Source: Actinomycetaceae bacterium
GTDB taxonomy: Bacteria > Actinomycetota > Actinomycetes > Actinomycetales > Actinomycetaceae
Length of the DNA stretch: 64,000 nucleotides
Direction of reading: 5' to 3'
NCBI GenBank assembly: GCA_028724905.1
Contig: JAQYTG010000016.1
Location: forward strand, 79,590-143,589
The position numbers and the translations under genes are program-made. Positions 53,453 through 61,615 of the stretch are shown here, in pieces. A model generated the notes under the pieces. The model ran no database searches and had not been told where the DNA came from. It worked only from the letters and a program-made list of their open reading frames with translations. Each line of letters opens with the position of its first letter. Position 1 is the first letter of the stretch.

Positions 53453-53498
53453 TTTTAGAGCCTGAGCTGATTTCCAGGGACTAGACTGATTCGGGCAG
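53446..53498 (+). repeat. ~18-bp degenerate repeat over the hydrolase stop
   Basis: CTGAT followed by T-rich sequence recurs at 53449, 53467 and 53486 (GGGCTGATTTTAGA, GAGCTGATTTCCAG, AGACTGATTCGGGC). The first unit contains the TGA stop codon. Confidence 0.65.
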
Positions 53499-53769
53499 CG
53501 GGCGTCGCCTAGCTAAGGCGGTGGTTGTGCCCCGTTGTTCTGCCGCTGCGACTCCACGTTGCTTATAATGTGCTCCGCGCTGTGCTGTCTAGCGCTTATA
53601 GGGTGTCGTACCGTCGCGGCGCTGATACTGCCCTGTATCTGTGCCGTCACTGACCCGCTTGATATTGCCTGCTGCTGTCTGCTGTGCGTCACGGTCTTGC
53701 CGTGCTTGCGCTACCGCGGCGCCCGTTGATATGCGCAGAACTCTCACTGCGTTATATTATTGCTGCGCG
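53453..53769. other. Gap between convergent genes, with a consensus -10 box
   Basis: No gene is convincing. A perfect TATAAT occurs at 53564-53569, followed by GTGCTCC, but without a fitting -35. The rest is rich in GCTGT/CTGTC words that look like decayed repeats. Confidence 0.4.
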
Positions 53770-55671
53770 TCACACATAGGTGGGGTTAGCTGGCCCCCAA
53801 AGCTCTGCACCTGCGTAGAGCTTCTCGATCATGTCGGCGTACTTCTCAATAACCAGCCTCCGCTTCACCTTGGCTGTGGGGGTAGCGGTACCGCTTTCTA
53901 CGCTCATTTCTTCGGGCAGGAAAGCAAAGCGTTTCACCTGTTCCCAGCGAGAGAGCCGCTTATTGGCCTGCTGCACTTCCTCTCGCAGGGTGCTCTGTAG
54001 CTGCGGCATTTTCAGGGCTTCAGAGTAGCTCACATCGAAGCCGTTGAGCTTAGCCCACTGCTCCACCCACTCCGGATCCAGGGCGATCAACGCTGCGACG
54101 AATTTTCTGCCCTCGCCCACAGCCACCGCCTGAGAAATCGCGGCACTGCTACTCGTCAATGCGCCCTCGACGGCCGCCGGAGAGATGAACTTACCATTCG
54201 AGGATTTCATCACGTCTTTGATACGATCCGTGATGCGCACATAGCCCTCGTCGTCAATCGTGCCCACATCTCCAGTGTGGAACCATCCCCCCTCGGTCAT
54301 CTGTACAGTGAGTTCAGGGTCGTGGTGGTATTGACGCATCACGCCGCCTCCGCGCAGCAAAATCTCTCCCTCGTCCGTCACTTTCGCGCTGGTGCCAGGG
54401 GCGAGGCGTCCAACTGTGCCAAAGCGGAAATCCTGAGGACGGTTGTAGGTGGTGACGGCGCTCGTCTCCGTCACGCCATACCCTTCGAGAAGTTTGATCC
54501 CGATGTTGAAGAACCACTTTTGTAAATCTGGATCGAGGCGGGCTGAACCGCTCACCAGGAAGCGCAGCCGTCCGCCAAGTAGGTTGCGGATAGTGGAGTA
54601 GGCGAGTTTGTCGGAGAGCTTGTACTGCGCAGCCAGAAGTGGTGGCATCGCCTTGCCCTGCGAGCGGTACGGGAAGCTCTTGTCTGCCACGCGCATCGCC
54701 TGTTTGAGTAGCGCGGCCTTAGGCGTGCCTGGCTTGGCGGCATTTTCGGTGCCTGCGCGCACTTTTTCAAATATGCGGGGCACGCCGCACATCAGCGTGG
54801 GGCGTACTTTCGCCATATTTTCCACGATCTTCGGCACCCGCCCGTCGAGTGCCGTCACGCAGCCAGTGTAAATATCCACGAGTAGCATGGCCTTGCCGAA
54901 AGCGTGTGTGAGCGGGAGCCATATATAGTGCAGGTCTGTGGGGTAAAGGGTGTCGTTCGCTCCCCATGCGGTGCCCTCGTAAATCCAGTTGTCGTGAGTG
55001 AGTTCCACGCCTTTCGGGCGTCCCGTGGTGCCCGACGTGTAGATGATGGTGGCGAGATCGTCGCGGCTCGTGGCATCTATCAACTCACGTACTCGGCCTG
55101 GATAGGCGGCACGAAACTTTTCTCCTTGCGCGATCAGCATTTTCCAGGTGACGACGCGCTCATCCTTGGCGATCTCCCCGCTGATCTCCCCGTTCAGAAC
55201 GATCAGGTGCTCGATATTGTGCATGATCGCAGGCACATGGATCATTTTTTCGAGTAGACGCTGAGATTCCACCACGAGAGTGGAAGATCCGGAGTCGGAG
55301 ATGATGAACTGTGTGTCGTCCTCGTGGGTGTTGGGGTAGAGGGCGCAGGTGACGGCACCGATGCAATTGACGGCAAAATCCGTGAGAACCCAACGGATTG
55401 AGGTATTGGCACTGATAGCTACTACGCAGCCAGGCTCAATTCCGAGGCTCAGCAGACCAGCGGCTACCAGGTGGGTGCGATCTCGGAACTCTTTCCAACT
55501 CAACTCGCGCCACTCGTCGTTTTCGTCGGGATACATCCAGCCGGTGACATCCGGTGTGGCTTCAGCGCGGGTGTCGAGAGCAGAGCCGATATTGGGCCAG
55601 CGGTTTTCCAGCGCTTCGCGCAGCGCGGGGGAGAGGGAATCGAGATCGAGTTGCTGATATTCCAGTGCCAT
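53770..55671 (-). CDS. Long-chain fatty acid--CoA ligase (FadD-like)
   Basis: AMP-forming acyl-CoA synthetase of 633 residues. Motifs: AMP-binding TIIYTSGTTGRPKGVEL, GYGVTETSAV, FHTGDVGTIDDEGYVRITDRIKD in part TGDVGTIDDEGY, and the C-terminal TPTAKVKRR with the adenylation lysine. It activates fatty acids with ATP and CoA; chain length is not readable. ATG 55671 is chosen because TAAAGT lies 7 nt upstream; an in-frame upstream codon would add three residues. It is divergent from another AMP-forming ligase, with the 31-bp element between them. Confidence 0.93.
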   Translation of the reverse strand: MALEYQQLDLDSLSPALREALENRWPNIGSALDTRAEATPDVTGWMYPDENDEWRELSWKEFRDRTHLVAAGLLSLGIEPGCVVAISANTSIRWVLTDFAVNCIGAVTCALYPNTHEDDTQFIISDSGSSTLVVESQRLLEKMIHVPAIMHNIEHLIVLNGEISGEIAKDERVVTWKMLIAQGEKFRAAYPGRVRELIDATSRDDLATIIYTSGTTGRPKGVELTHDNWIYEGTAWGANDTLYPTDLHYIWLPLTHAFGKAMLLVDIYTGCVTALDGRVPKIVENMAKVRPTLMCGVPRIFEKVRAGTENAAKPGTPKAALLKQAMRVADKSFPYRSQGKAMPPLLAAQYKLSDKLAYSTIRNLLGGRLRFLVSGSARLDPDLQKWFFNIGIKLLEGYGVTETSAVTTYNRPQDFRFGTVGRLAPGTSAKVTDEGEILLRGGGVMRQYHHDPELTVQMTEGGWFHTGDVGTIDDEGYVRITDRIKDVMKSSNGKFISPAAVEGALTSSSAAISQAVAVGEGRKFVAALIALDPEWVEQWAKLNGFDVSYSEALKMPQLQSTLREEVQQANKRLSRWEQVKRFAFLPEEMSVESGTATPTAKVKRRLVIEKYADMIEKLYAGAELWGPANPTYV

Positions 55672-55678
55672 ACACAGC

Positions 55679-55684
55679 ACTTTA
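55679..55684 (-). promoter_or_regulatory. -10 box (TAAAGT) of a likely leaderless promoter
   Basis: On the minus strand TAAAGT ends 7 nt before the FadD-like ATG at 55671. Confidence 0.55.
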
Positions 55685-55773
55685 GCGCATGATTCTGGCT
55701 GGTGAGTGAGACCATTGGCGCCCGTTGCAGTGCCGTGTGCGTGAATGTGTGCAAATATACACTACGTGTGTTC

Positions 55774-55804
55774 TTGATAAAAGCACCCTGACCAATTTTA
55801 TCAA
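55774..55804. promoter_or_regulatory. 31-bp operator-like element, site 2
   Basis: TTGATAAAA-N13-TTTTATCAA with perfect 9-bp arms, between two divergent acyl-CoA synthetase genes. The right half read on the minus strand is TTGATAAAATTGGTCAG. It covers the -35 region of the rightward promoter (-10 at 55826) and lies ~90 bp upstream of the leftward -10. Confidence 0.8.
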
Positions 55805-55825
55805 CGTGCCAGGTTGGTTGGCAGC

Positions 55826-55831
55826 TACACT
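55826..55831 (+). promoter_or_regulatory. -10 box (TACACT) of a likely leaderless promoter
   Basis: TACACT ends 6 nt before GTG 55838 and 3 nt before ATG 55835. No ribosome binding site is visible. Confidence 0.5.
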
Positions 55832-55837
55832 GTGATG

Positions 55838-58054
55838 GTGGGATTCTCCGATAAAGTTTCTGCTCGATTTAATCCGGCGCACAGTCTCGATCTCGCCGCC
55901 AGTGCGCATCCCCAGCGGGTGAGTCTATGGTATGGGGAGCGTAGCTGGAGTGTGCTCGCGGCTGCCCAGCAGACGCTTCGCTTGGCGCAGGTGCTTGTGG
56001 ACTCAGGTGTGCGGCGCGGGGATCGGGTGGCGATCATTGCGCGCAATTCCCCTTATCACCTTCTTCTCTATGTAGCTCTCGCCCGAATTGGCGCGGTGTT
56101 TGTGCCAATTTCTTATCGGCTCACCCGCCCAGAGCTCATGCGTGTTTTGGTTCAGCTGACGCCGCGTGCCCTCGTGGTCGATCCGGAGACTGCTGCGGGT
56201 GTATTGCGGGAGGTGCCGCGTGAATTACCGGATGAATTGACCAGCGAAGCGCTGGCAGAGGTACCGTGTGGATTGTCGAGTCAGCCACTGCTGGAGGTGC
56301 CGTGCGGATTGACCAGTGAGGCATCGCTCAAGGCAGCGCAGGAGTTGTCTCGTGAATGTGGCGAAGCTCAGGATCTCGCCTCTGCCAGCGCGGCTTTAGC
56401 AGGCTGCACGGCCGGAGCGCTCTTCGTGATTGACGACGACGCTCAGGCACAGCTTCCTGCTTCTCTTGCTCCCGATCCGCTGCAGCTTAACGCCGCTCTG
56501 ACGGCCGGTTGGCGGGGGTTGAGCGAGGTGATGAACGGTGGTGAACCTGGGGGGCGTGAACCTGGGGGTAATGTGCCTGAGGATAATGTGTACGCCAGCG
56601 TGCCTGACGTCACCGCAGACGAAGATGCTGCGTGGGGGGAGGTGGCTTGCACTGCGTGGCTAGCGCGCTCATCTGAGAGTGAAGCGGATGTGGAAGCGAG
56701 CCTAGAGGCAGGTGCGGAAAAGTGTCTAGAGGTAGGTGCAGGAGGGAGCTCAGAAGCAGCTCTGAAAGCGGGTCTGAACAATGCTGAATATCCAGAGGGA
56801 CTGGGCGCTATTTTGCTCACCAGTGGCTCGGAGGGTGAGCCAAAACTCGTGCCGCTCAGCTATGAAAATTTGTGGTGGGGATCGCGCAATTTCCGCGAAG
56901 GCTTTGAGTATTCCAATCTCGATGTGGAACTCGTGGTGGCACCGCTGACGCACATTGGGGGTTTTAACGGCACCACGGCGGATCTTTTTTCGCATGGTGG
57001 CACGGTGGTGGTGGTGCGTGAATTTCAGCCATCCGTGGTGGTGCGTGAGTTGGAGCGCCGCCGCGTGGCCATTATGTTTGGGGTGCCCACGATGTATACG
57101 GCGCTGATGCAAGATCCGCACTTTGTTAGCGCAGATTTGCGCGCCTTGCGGCTGCCGCTCACGGGTGGGGCGCCGGCGTCTGCTCAGCTGCTGCACGAAT
57201 TAGATGCTGCGGGTCTGCACGTCTTGAATGTGTGGGGAATGACGGAGACTTCTGCCTCAGGTTGTTATCTTCCCGCTGAGCAGCTCGGCAATCGCGCCGG
57301 ATCTATCGGCCGTCCTTTTGCTCATGTGCAAGCGCGAATTGTCGATCTCGAAACTGGCTGTGATGCAGCAGGGCCGCAGCCGCGCGGAGAGCTGTGGTTG
57401 CGCGGCCCCAACGTCGTCACCCATTATTGGCGCCGCCGTGCAGTTGAAGTTGAAGAGGACGGCGACGCGGATGAGTGTGCGAGTGGGGGGCAGGATGGCG
57501 TTACGTCAAGCCTGTGCCAACCGGACGCGGATCAGGTAGAGCGGTTAGATGGGGAGCGGCTAAAGGTGAGCTGGCCTGGTGCGGAGCAGACGGGCCAGCT
57601 AGATAGGATGCAGCTAGGGGTGAGCCAGTCAAACTCCGGCAAGGTGGTGGGGAGTTCTGCGTGGTTGCGCACTGGAGATGTGGTGCGCATGGATTCTGAG
57701 GGCTACCTGTGGGTGATCGGGAGAGTGCACGAGCTGATTAATACTGGCGGGGAAAAAGTGGCTCCCCATGAGGTGATGCAAGTAGTAGCGGAATATCCTG
57801 GTGTCTTAGATGCGGCGGTCGTGGGAGTTCCCGATCCTGTATGGGGAGAAGTGGTGACGGCAGTGCTCATCATGGCTCCGGAGGCCGCAGCTCCTAGTTT
57901 GCAGCAGTTGCGGGCATTTGCTGCACGCAGCCTCGCCGACTTCAAACTTCCGCGAGCCGTGCGGATCGTGGAGCGCTTTCCTCTAAATGGCAATGGCAAA
58001 ATTGATCGTGTGGCATTGGTGCGGCTCTTAGCTGGCTGGGAGAGAGTTCCTTAG
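55838..58054 (+). CDS. AMP-dependent acyl-CoA synthetase with two low-complexity insertions
   Basis: The ~738-residue ligase has the ANL adenylation core: LLTSGSEGEPKLVPLSYEN, GMTETSASG, LRTGDVVRMDSEGYLWVIGR in part RTGDVVRMDSEGY, INTGGEKVAPHEV, and the catalytic Lys in NGNGKIDRVALV. Two insertions interrupt it: ~200 residues of imperfect Glu/Ala/Ser/Leu-rich repeats before the TSGS motif (56190-56790) and ~60 residues before the RTGD motif (57445-57660). Without them it would have the usual ~480-500 residues. Closest type: medium/long-chain acyl- or OSB-CoA ligases; the substrate is unknown. ATG 55835 is an alternative start. Confidence 0.88.
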   Translation: MGFSDKVSARFNPAHSLDLAASAHPQRVSLWYGERSWSVLAAAQQTLRLAQVLVDSGVRRGDRVAIIARNSPYHLLLYVALARIGAVFVPISYRLTRPELMRVLVQLTPRALVVDPETAAGVLREVPRELPDELTSEALAEVPCGLSSQPLLEVPCGLTSEASLKAAQELSRECGEAQDLASASAALAGCTAGALFVIDDDAQAQLPASLAPDPLQLNAALTAGWRGLSEVMNGGEPGGREPGGNVPEDNVYASVPDVTADEDAAWGEVACTAWLARSSESEADVEASLEAGAEKCLEVGAGGSSEAALKAGLNNAEYPEGLGAILLTSGSEGEPKLVPLSYENLWWGSRNFREGFEYSNLDVELVVAPLTHIGGFNGTTADLFSHGGTVVVVREFQPSVVVRELERRRVAIMFGVPTMYTALMQDPHFVSADLRALRLPLTGGAPASAQLLHELDAAGLHVLNVWGMTETSASGCYLPAEQLGNRAGSIGRPFAHVQARIVDLETGCDAAGPQPRGELWLRGPNVVTHYWRRRAVEVEEDGDADECASGGQDGVTSSLCQPDADQVERLDGERLKVSWPGAEQTGQLDRMQLGVSQSNSGKVVGSSAWLRTGDVVRMDSEGYLWVIGRVHELINTGGEKVAPHEVMQVVAEYPGVLDAAVVGVPDPVWGEVVTAVLIMAPEAAAPSLQQLRAFAARSLADFKLPRAVRIVERFPLNGNGKIDRVALVRLLAGWERVP
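56202..56345 (+). repeat. Imperfect in-frame repeats in the ligase insertion
   Basis: GAGGTGCCGCGTGAATTA, GAGGTACCGTGTGGATTG and GAGGTGCCGTGCGGATTG occur in series at about 56209, 56260 and 56296, and two of them are followed by related GACCAG(C/T)GA segments. Substitutions are mainly transitions. Confidence 0.75.
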
Positions 58055-58633
58055 ATAGCAGTGCATTCTTGGCGGCTTCTTTAGGTAACTCGTCAGGGAG
58101 GTTTTTGGTGTGGCTCTTGGGCAGTTCAGAGCGCGGATCGACGGCGGCTGTGAGCACACCATAGCTATTTTGTGATCGACGCCATAATTTATATTCTTGT
58201 TTGTTGTGCCTTGCTGCTTTTGTGTCGCAGTTGCAACGATGCTGTGCTGGAGTGTGTGGGAGAGTGGTGATCTTTAGACTCTGGCTAGATTGTGGAGTTT
58301 AAAACGTAAAAGAGCTGCTAGAGAGCGGTTTTGTGGATGAAAAACGCGTTGTTCTGCCCGCAACACGCCCCCAATATCTTGTGCCATACTTGAAGCGCAT
58401 CGCTATATATTGGGATTCGGCGCGATTTTGGGGGAGCTGCTGGCGCTGCGGAATTTTCACGCAGTAGGCAGTGGCTGCCAACGTCGCACAGCATCGCATG
58501 ATGGCATAAATGCTACTAAGCCTTGCAGGGTTTTATTGCACTGTGAAAGCGCCGTGAAGGCACTGTGAGCGCACTGAAGCGTAGCGGCGTCCACGCAGGC
58601 GCACGCATATAGGAGATGGAAGGAGAACGAGTT
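58055..58633 (+). other. Long leader/intergenic region before nrdD
   Basis: No gene visible in 579 bp. It contains the NrdR box pair at 58370-58414. About 220 bp separate the boxes from the nrdD start; the intervening sequence has no clear ribosome-independent structure that I can name. Confidence 0.5.
58370..58414. promoter_or_regulatory. Tandem NrdR boxes
   Basis: CCCAATATCTTGTG (58370-58383) and CGCTATATATTGGG (58401-58414) each match the NrdR pattern CACNATATATNGTG at 10 of 12 defined positions. Their starts are 31 bp apart, the three-turn spacing typical of NrdR box pairs. NrdR is the ATP/dATP-sensing repressor of ribonucleotide reductase genes, and nrdD follows. Confidence 0.75.
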
Positions 58634-60469
58634 ATGACGGCATACCTCGAACACTTAGAAGCGGAAATGGGAGAGGATATGGAGCGTGCTGCTCACCTGA
58701 TCGACCCGATCTCCACCCTCGATGAGTACATTGAGCGTTCCGATTGGCGGGTGAACGCCAATGCAAACCAGGATTATTCGCTCGGTGGCATGATCTTAAA
58801 CACCTCTGGCAAGGTGGTGGCCAACTATTGGCTTGATAAAGTCTTCTCTCCCGAAGCTGGAGAGGCTCACCGCGAGGGGGCTATTCACATTCACGATCTC
58901 GATATGCTCTCGGGATACTGCGCAGGCTGGAGTTTGCGTCAGCTCCTGGAGCAGGGCTTTGGCGGCGTGGTCGGCACGGTGAGTTCCTCCGCCCCGAAGC
59001 ACTTCTCCTCGGCGCTCGGCCAGATGGTGAATTTCCTGGGCACGCTGCAAAACGAGTGGGCTGGCGCGCAGGCGTTTTCCAGTTTTGATACCTATATGGC
59101 TCCTTTCGTACGCCTCGATCAGCTCAGCTATGAGCAGGTCAAGCAGTCGTTGCAGGAGTTCGTTTTCAATATGAATGTACCCTCGCGCTGGGGGATGCAA
59201 ACCCCCTTTACCAATCTCACATTCGACTGGACGTGTCCGGCGGATCTGGCCGATCAGTACCCCTACATCGGGGAAGAGGTGTGTGATTTCACCTATGGGG
59301 AGCTCGAAGCAGAGATGGGGATGATCAACCGTGCTTTCATGGAAGTGATGACGGCAGGCGATGCGAACGGGCGTCCATTCACGTTCCCGATCCCCACCTA
59401 CAACATCACCAAGGATTTCCCGTGGGAATCTGAGAATGCCAAAGCGCTCTTTGAGATGACGGCGAAGTATGGCTTGCCCTATTTCCAGAATTTCATCAAT
59501 TCAGATCTCGACCCCTCGATGATTCGTTCGATGTGCTGCCGCTTGCAGCTCGATCTACGTGAGCTGATGAAGCGCGGCAACGGTCTCTTTGGCTCCGCTG
59601 AACTCACCGGCTCTATCGGCGTCGTCACGATGAATCTCGCGCGCCTTGGCTATTTGCACGCTGGCGATGAGGCTGGTCTGATCAAAGAACTCGACTATCT
59701 CATTGACCTGGGTATTGATACTCTGGAACGCCGCCGTCACACCGTGAGCACGCTCATTGATCAGGGGCTCTATCCGTTTACGAAACGATGGCTGCCCTCG
59801 CTCGACAACCATTTCTCCACAATCGGTGTGAACGGTGCCAACGAGATGATTCGTAATTTCACCCATGATGCTATGGACATTACGCACCCAGAGGGACATC
59901 AGCTGGCTGCTCGGATTCTCGACCATGTGAATGCGCGGCTGGTGGTAGCTCAGGAGAGCACCGGCCATCTGTACAACCTGGAGGCTACTCCGGCTGAGGG
60001 TACGACGTATCGTTTTGCCCGTGAGGATCGCAAACGCTACGCGGACATTATTCAAGCCGGTACGCCTCAAGAGCCGTACTATACGAACTCCTCGCAACTG
60101 CCGGTGAGCTACACTCCCGATCCGTTCCAGGCACTCGCCGAGCAGGAAGATTTGCAGAGCAAATATACCGGCGGCACTGTGCTCCACCTGTATATGGGCG
60201 CTGCCATGAGTGACGGCGAAGCCTGTGCCAAGCTGGTGCGCCGCGCTCTGGAAGGATATCGGTTGCCGTATATCACCGTGACGCCGACGTTCTCGATCTG
60301 CGCTGATCATGGCTACTTCTCCGGTGAGTATTTTGAGTGCCCGACGTGTGGAGAGGAAACCGAAGTGTGGACGCGCGTCATGGGGTATTTCCGCCCGATG
60401 AAGAGCTTCAACACCGGAAAGAAAGGCGAATTCCGCGAACGTCAGTATTTCCAGGAGGCGCTGGTCTAA
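58634..60469 (+). CDS. nrdD: Anaerobic ribonucleoside-triphosphate reductase (NrdD)
   Basis: Oxygen-sensitive glycyl-radical enzyme that reduces NTPs to dNTPs (class III RNR). The 611-residue protein shows the class III core (NFTHDAMDITHPEG region, CCRLQLDL), a C-terminal Cys cluster (SICADHGYFSGEYFECPTCG) and the radical loop RVMGYFRP with the glycyl Gly. The N-terminus starts directly with the catalytic domain, so the usual ~100-residue ATP-cone is absent. ATG 58634 has GGAAGGAG nine nt upstream; ATG 58616 lies within that site. The activase NrdG follows 245 bp downstream. Confidence 0.95.
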   Translation: MTAYLEHLEAEMGEDMERAAHLIDPISTLDEYIERSDWRVNANANQDYSLGGMILNTSGKVVANYWLDKVFSPEAGEAHREGAIHIHDLDMLSGYCAGWSLRQLLEQGFGGVVGTVSSSAPKHFSSALGQMVNFLGTLQNEWAGAQAFSSFDTYMAPFVRLDQLSYEQVKQSLQEFVFNMNVPSRWGMQTPFTNLTFDWTCPADLADQYPYIGEEVCDFTYGELEAEMGMINRAFMEVMTAGDANGRPFTFPIPTYNITKDFPWESENAKALFEMTAKYGLPYFQNFINSDLDPSMIRSMCCRLQLDLRELMKRGNGLFGSAELTGSIGVVTMNLARLGYLHAGDEAGLIKELDYLIDLGIDTLERRRHTVSTLIDQGLYPFTKRWLPSLDNHFSTIGVNGANEMIRNFTHDAMDITHPEGHQLAARILDHVNARLVVAQESTGHLYNLEATPAEGTTYRFAREDRKRYADIIQAGTPQEPYYTNSSQLPVSYTPDPFQALAEQEDLQSKYTGGTVLHLYMGAAMSDGEACAKLVRRALEGYRLPYITVTPTFSICADHGYFSGEYFECPTCGEETEVWTRVMGYFRPMKSFNTGKKGEFRERQYFQEALV

Positions 60470-60517
60470 TAGTTCTAATAGTTGCGCTGGTCTGATAGTG
60501 GGAGCTGGTCTGATAGC
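60458..60517 (+). repeat. Degenerate repeats over the nrdD stop
   Basis: GCGCTGGTCTAATAGTT (stop TAA inside), TCTAATAGTT, GCGCTGGTCTGATAGTG and GAGCTGGTCTGATAGC follow each other. Differences are A/G transitions. Confidence 0.85.
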
Positions 60518-60572
60518 CGCAGGCGACGGTTGCGGTCGGTCTGCTCTGCCTGGTGAGGTGAGCATCTAGCAG

Positions 60573-60600
60573 AGCCGGCCAGCAGACGTGATGGCCGGCT
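60573..60600 (+). terminator. 9-bp perfect hairpin between nrdD and nrdG
   Basis: AGCCGGCCA and TGGCCGGCT pair perfectly around a 10-nt loop. No T-tract follows, so it may be a transcript-stabilising or attenuating hairpin rather than a full terminator. Confidence 0.55.
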
Positions 60601-60713
60601 TGAGGCTGCTAGCCGTCTGGGGCACTAAGGCCTAGGGTGCTGACTGTGCTGGCACATCCCCTGACTGAGCTAGCATAAGCAGATCGGCCAATGCGGAAAG
60701 AGAAATCCGTGGC

Positions 60714-61433
60714 GTGGTTGGCGTAAGTATAGATGGTACAAGCGGAGTGGGTGCAAACTTGGATAGTGCGCGGGTAGATCTGGCACACGTAGATCTGAAA
60801 ATCGCTGGAATTATCCCGTTTTCGGCTACCGACTGGCCAGGCAACCTCACGGCTACTGCATTTGTGCAAGGATGCCCGTGGAGGTGCATCTACTGCCATA
60901 ATTTCCAGCTCCAGCCTTTTGGTGACGGCGAAGCCAGCTTTGAGCAGCTGCTGGAGTTGCTGCGCTCGCGGCGGGGATTGCTCGATGGAGCCGTGATTAG
61001 CGGCGGGGAGCCAACTGCTCAGCGAGCGCTGGGAGATGCGATTGCGGCCATCCACGCCGAGGGCTTCCCTGTGGGGCTGCATACCTGTGGCTACCAGCCG
61101 CGCCGCTTGGAGGAGCTGCTTGCCGATCCGGCCACGCGGCCGGAGTGGATCGGCATTGATGTCAAAGGTCTGCCTGAGGATATGCCGGCGGTTGTGGGCG
61201 GCACGCTCGCCCGCGCTGAAGCGGCGTGGCGTTCCCTGGAGATTGTTTGCGCTGCGGCGCGGCGCTCGGATCTGGAGATCGAAGTGCGCACCACGATCTG
61301 GCCTGGCTCCACCTTAGAGGCGCACCTAGATGCCGTCACGGCACGAGTGGAAGCCCTCGGATTCCCGCTGGTGGTACACCAAGCCCGAGGCGTCGACCAG
61401 GATGGGTACTACGTTGACAACTACGGGCAGTGA
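60714..61433 (+). CDS. nrdG: Anaerobic RNR activating protein (NrdG-type radical SAM)
   Basis: Radical SAM enzyme that installs the glycyl radical on NrdD. The protein has CPWRCIYC (CxxxCxxC cluster motif), the GGEPTAQ motif and LHTCGYQPR typical of this activase group. The start is uncertain: GTG 60714 gives 239 residues, but homologues begin near IAGIIPFSATDWPG, ~30 residues later, and no ribosome binding site is clear. Pairing with nrdD on the same strand supports the role. Confidence 0.92.
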   Translation: MVGVSIDGTSGVGANLDSARVDLAHVDLKIAGIIPFSATDWPGNLTATAFVQGCPWRCIYCHNFQLQPFGDGEASFEQLLELLRSRRGLLDGAVISGGEPTAQRALGDAIAAIHAEGFPVGLHTCGYQPRRLEELLADPATRPEWIGIDVKGLPEDMPAVVGGTLARAEAAWRSLEIVCAAARRSDLEIEVRTTIWPGSTLEAHLDAVTARVEALGFPLVVHQARGVDQDGYYVDNYGQ

Positions 61434-61492
61434 GGGCTGCCGATCATATCAACCTCTGATGGTGGAATTGGCGCCGCGGTACAAACTCCGGT

Positions 61493-61500
61493 GGGGGGGG
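61493..61500. repeat. Run of eight G
   Basis: Homopolymer of 8 G in the nrdG-cax gap, ~115 bp upstream of the antiporter start. Such tracts can slip, but this one is not in a gene or in an obvious promoter spacer. Confidence 0.6.
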
Positions 61501-61615
61501 TGGTAGCGGAATTGCCTGGCTATCGTGCTAGCCAGATTGTCAATGCGCAGGGCGGCGTATGAGCTGCCTATGTTAGGATATAAGCAGTAATAGGATGCTA
61601 TCGTATAGGAGTTTT

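Noticed and set aside
53568..53729. Small Cys-rich hydrophobic frame (53 residues) after TATAAT
   Set aside because: The ATG overlaps the -10 box, there is no ribosome binding site, and the composition reflects TGCTGT repeats.
55774..55804. Reading the 31-bp element as a promoter (TTGATA-N16-TTTTAT)
   Set aside because: The same geometry at three sites is explained equally by the inverted repeat; the -10 match is poor, a better -10 lies downstream at two sites, and the extended half switches sides between sites.
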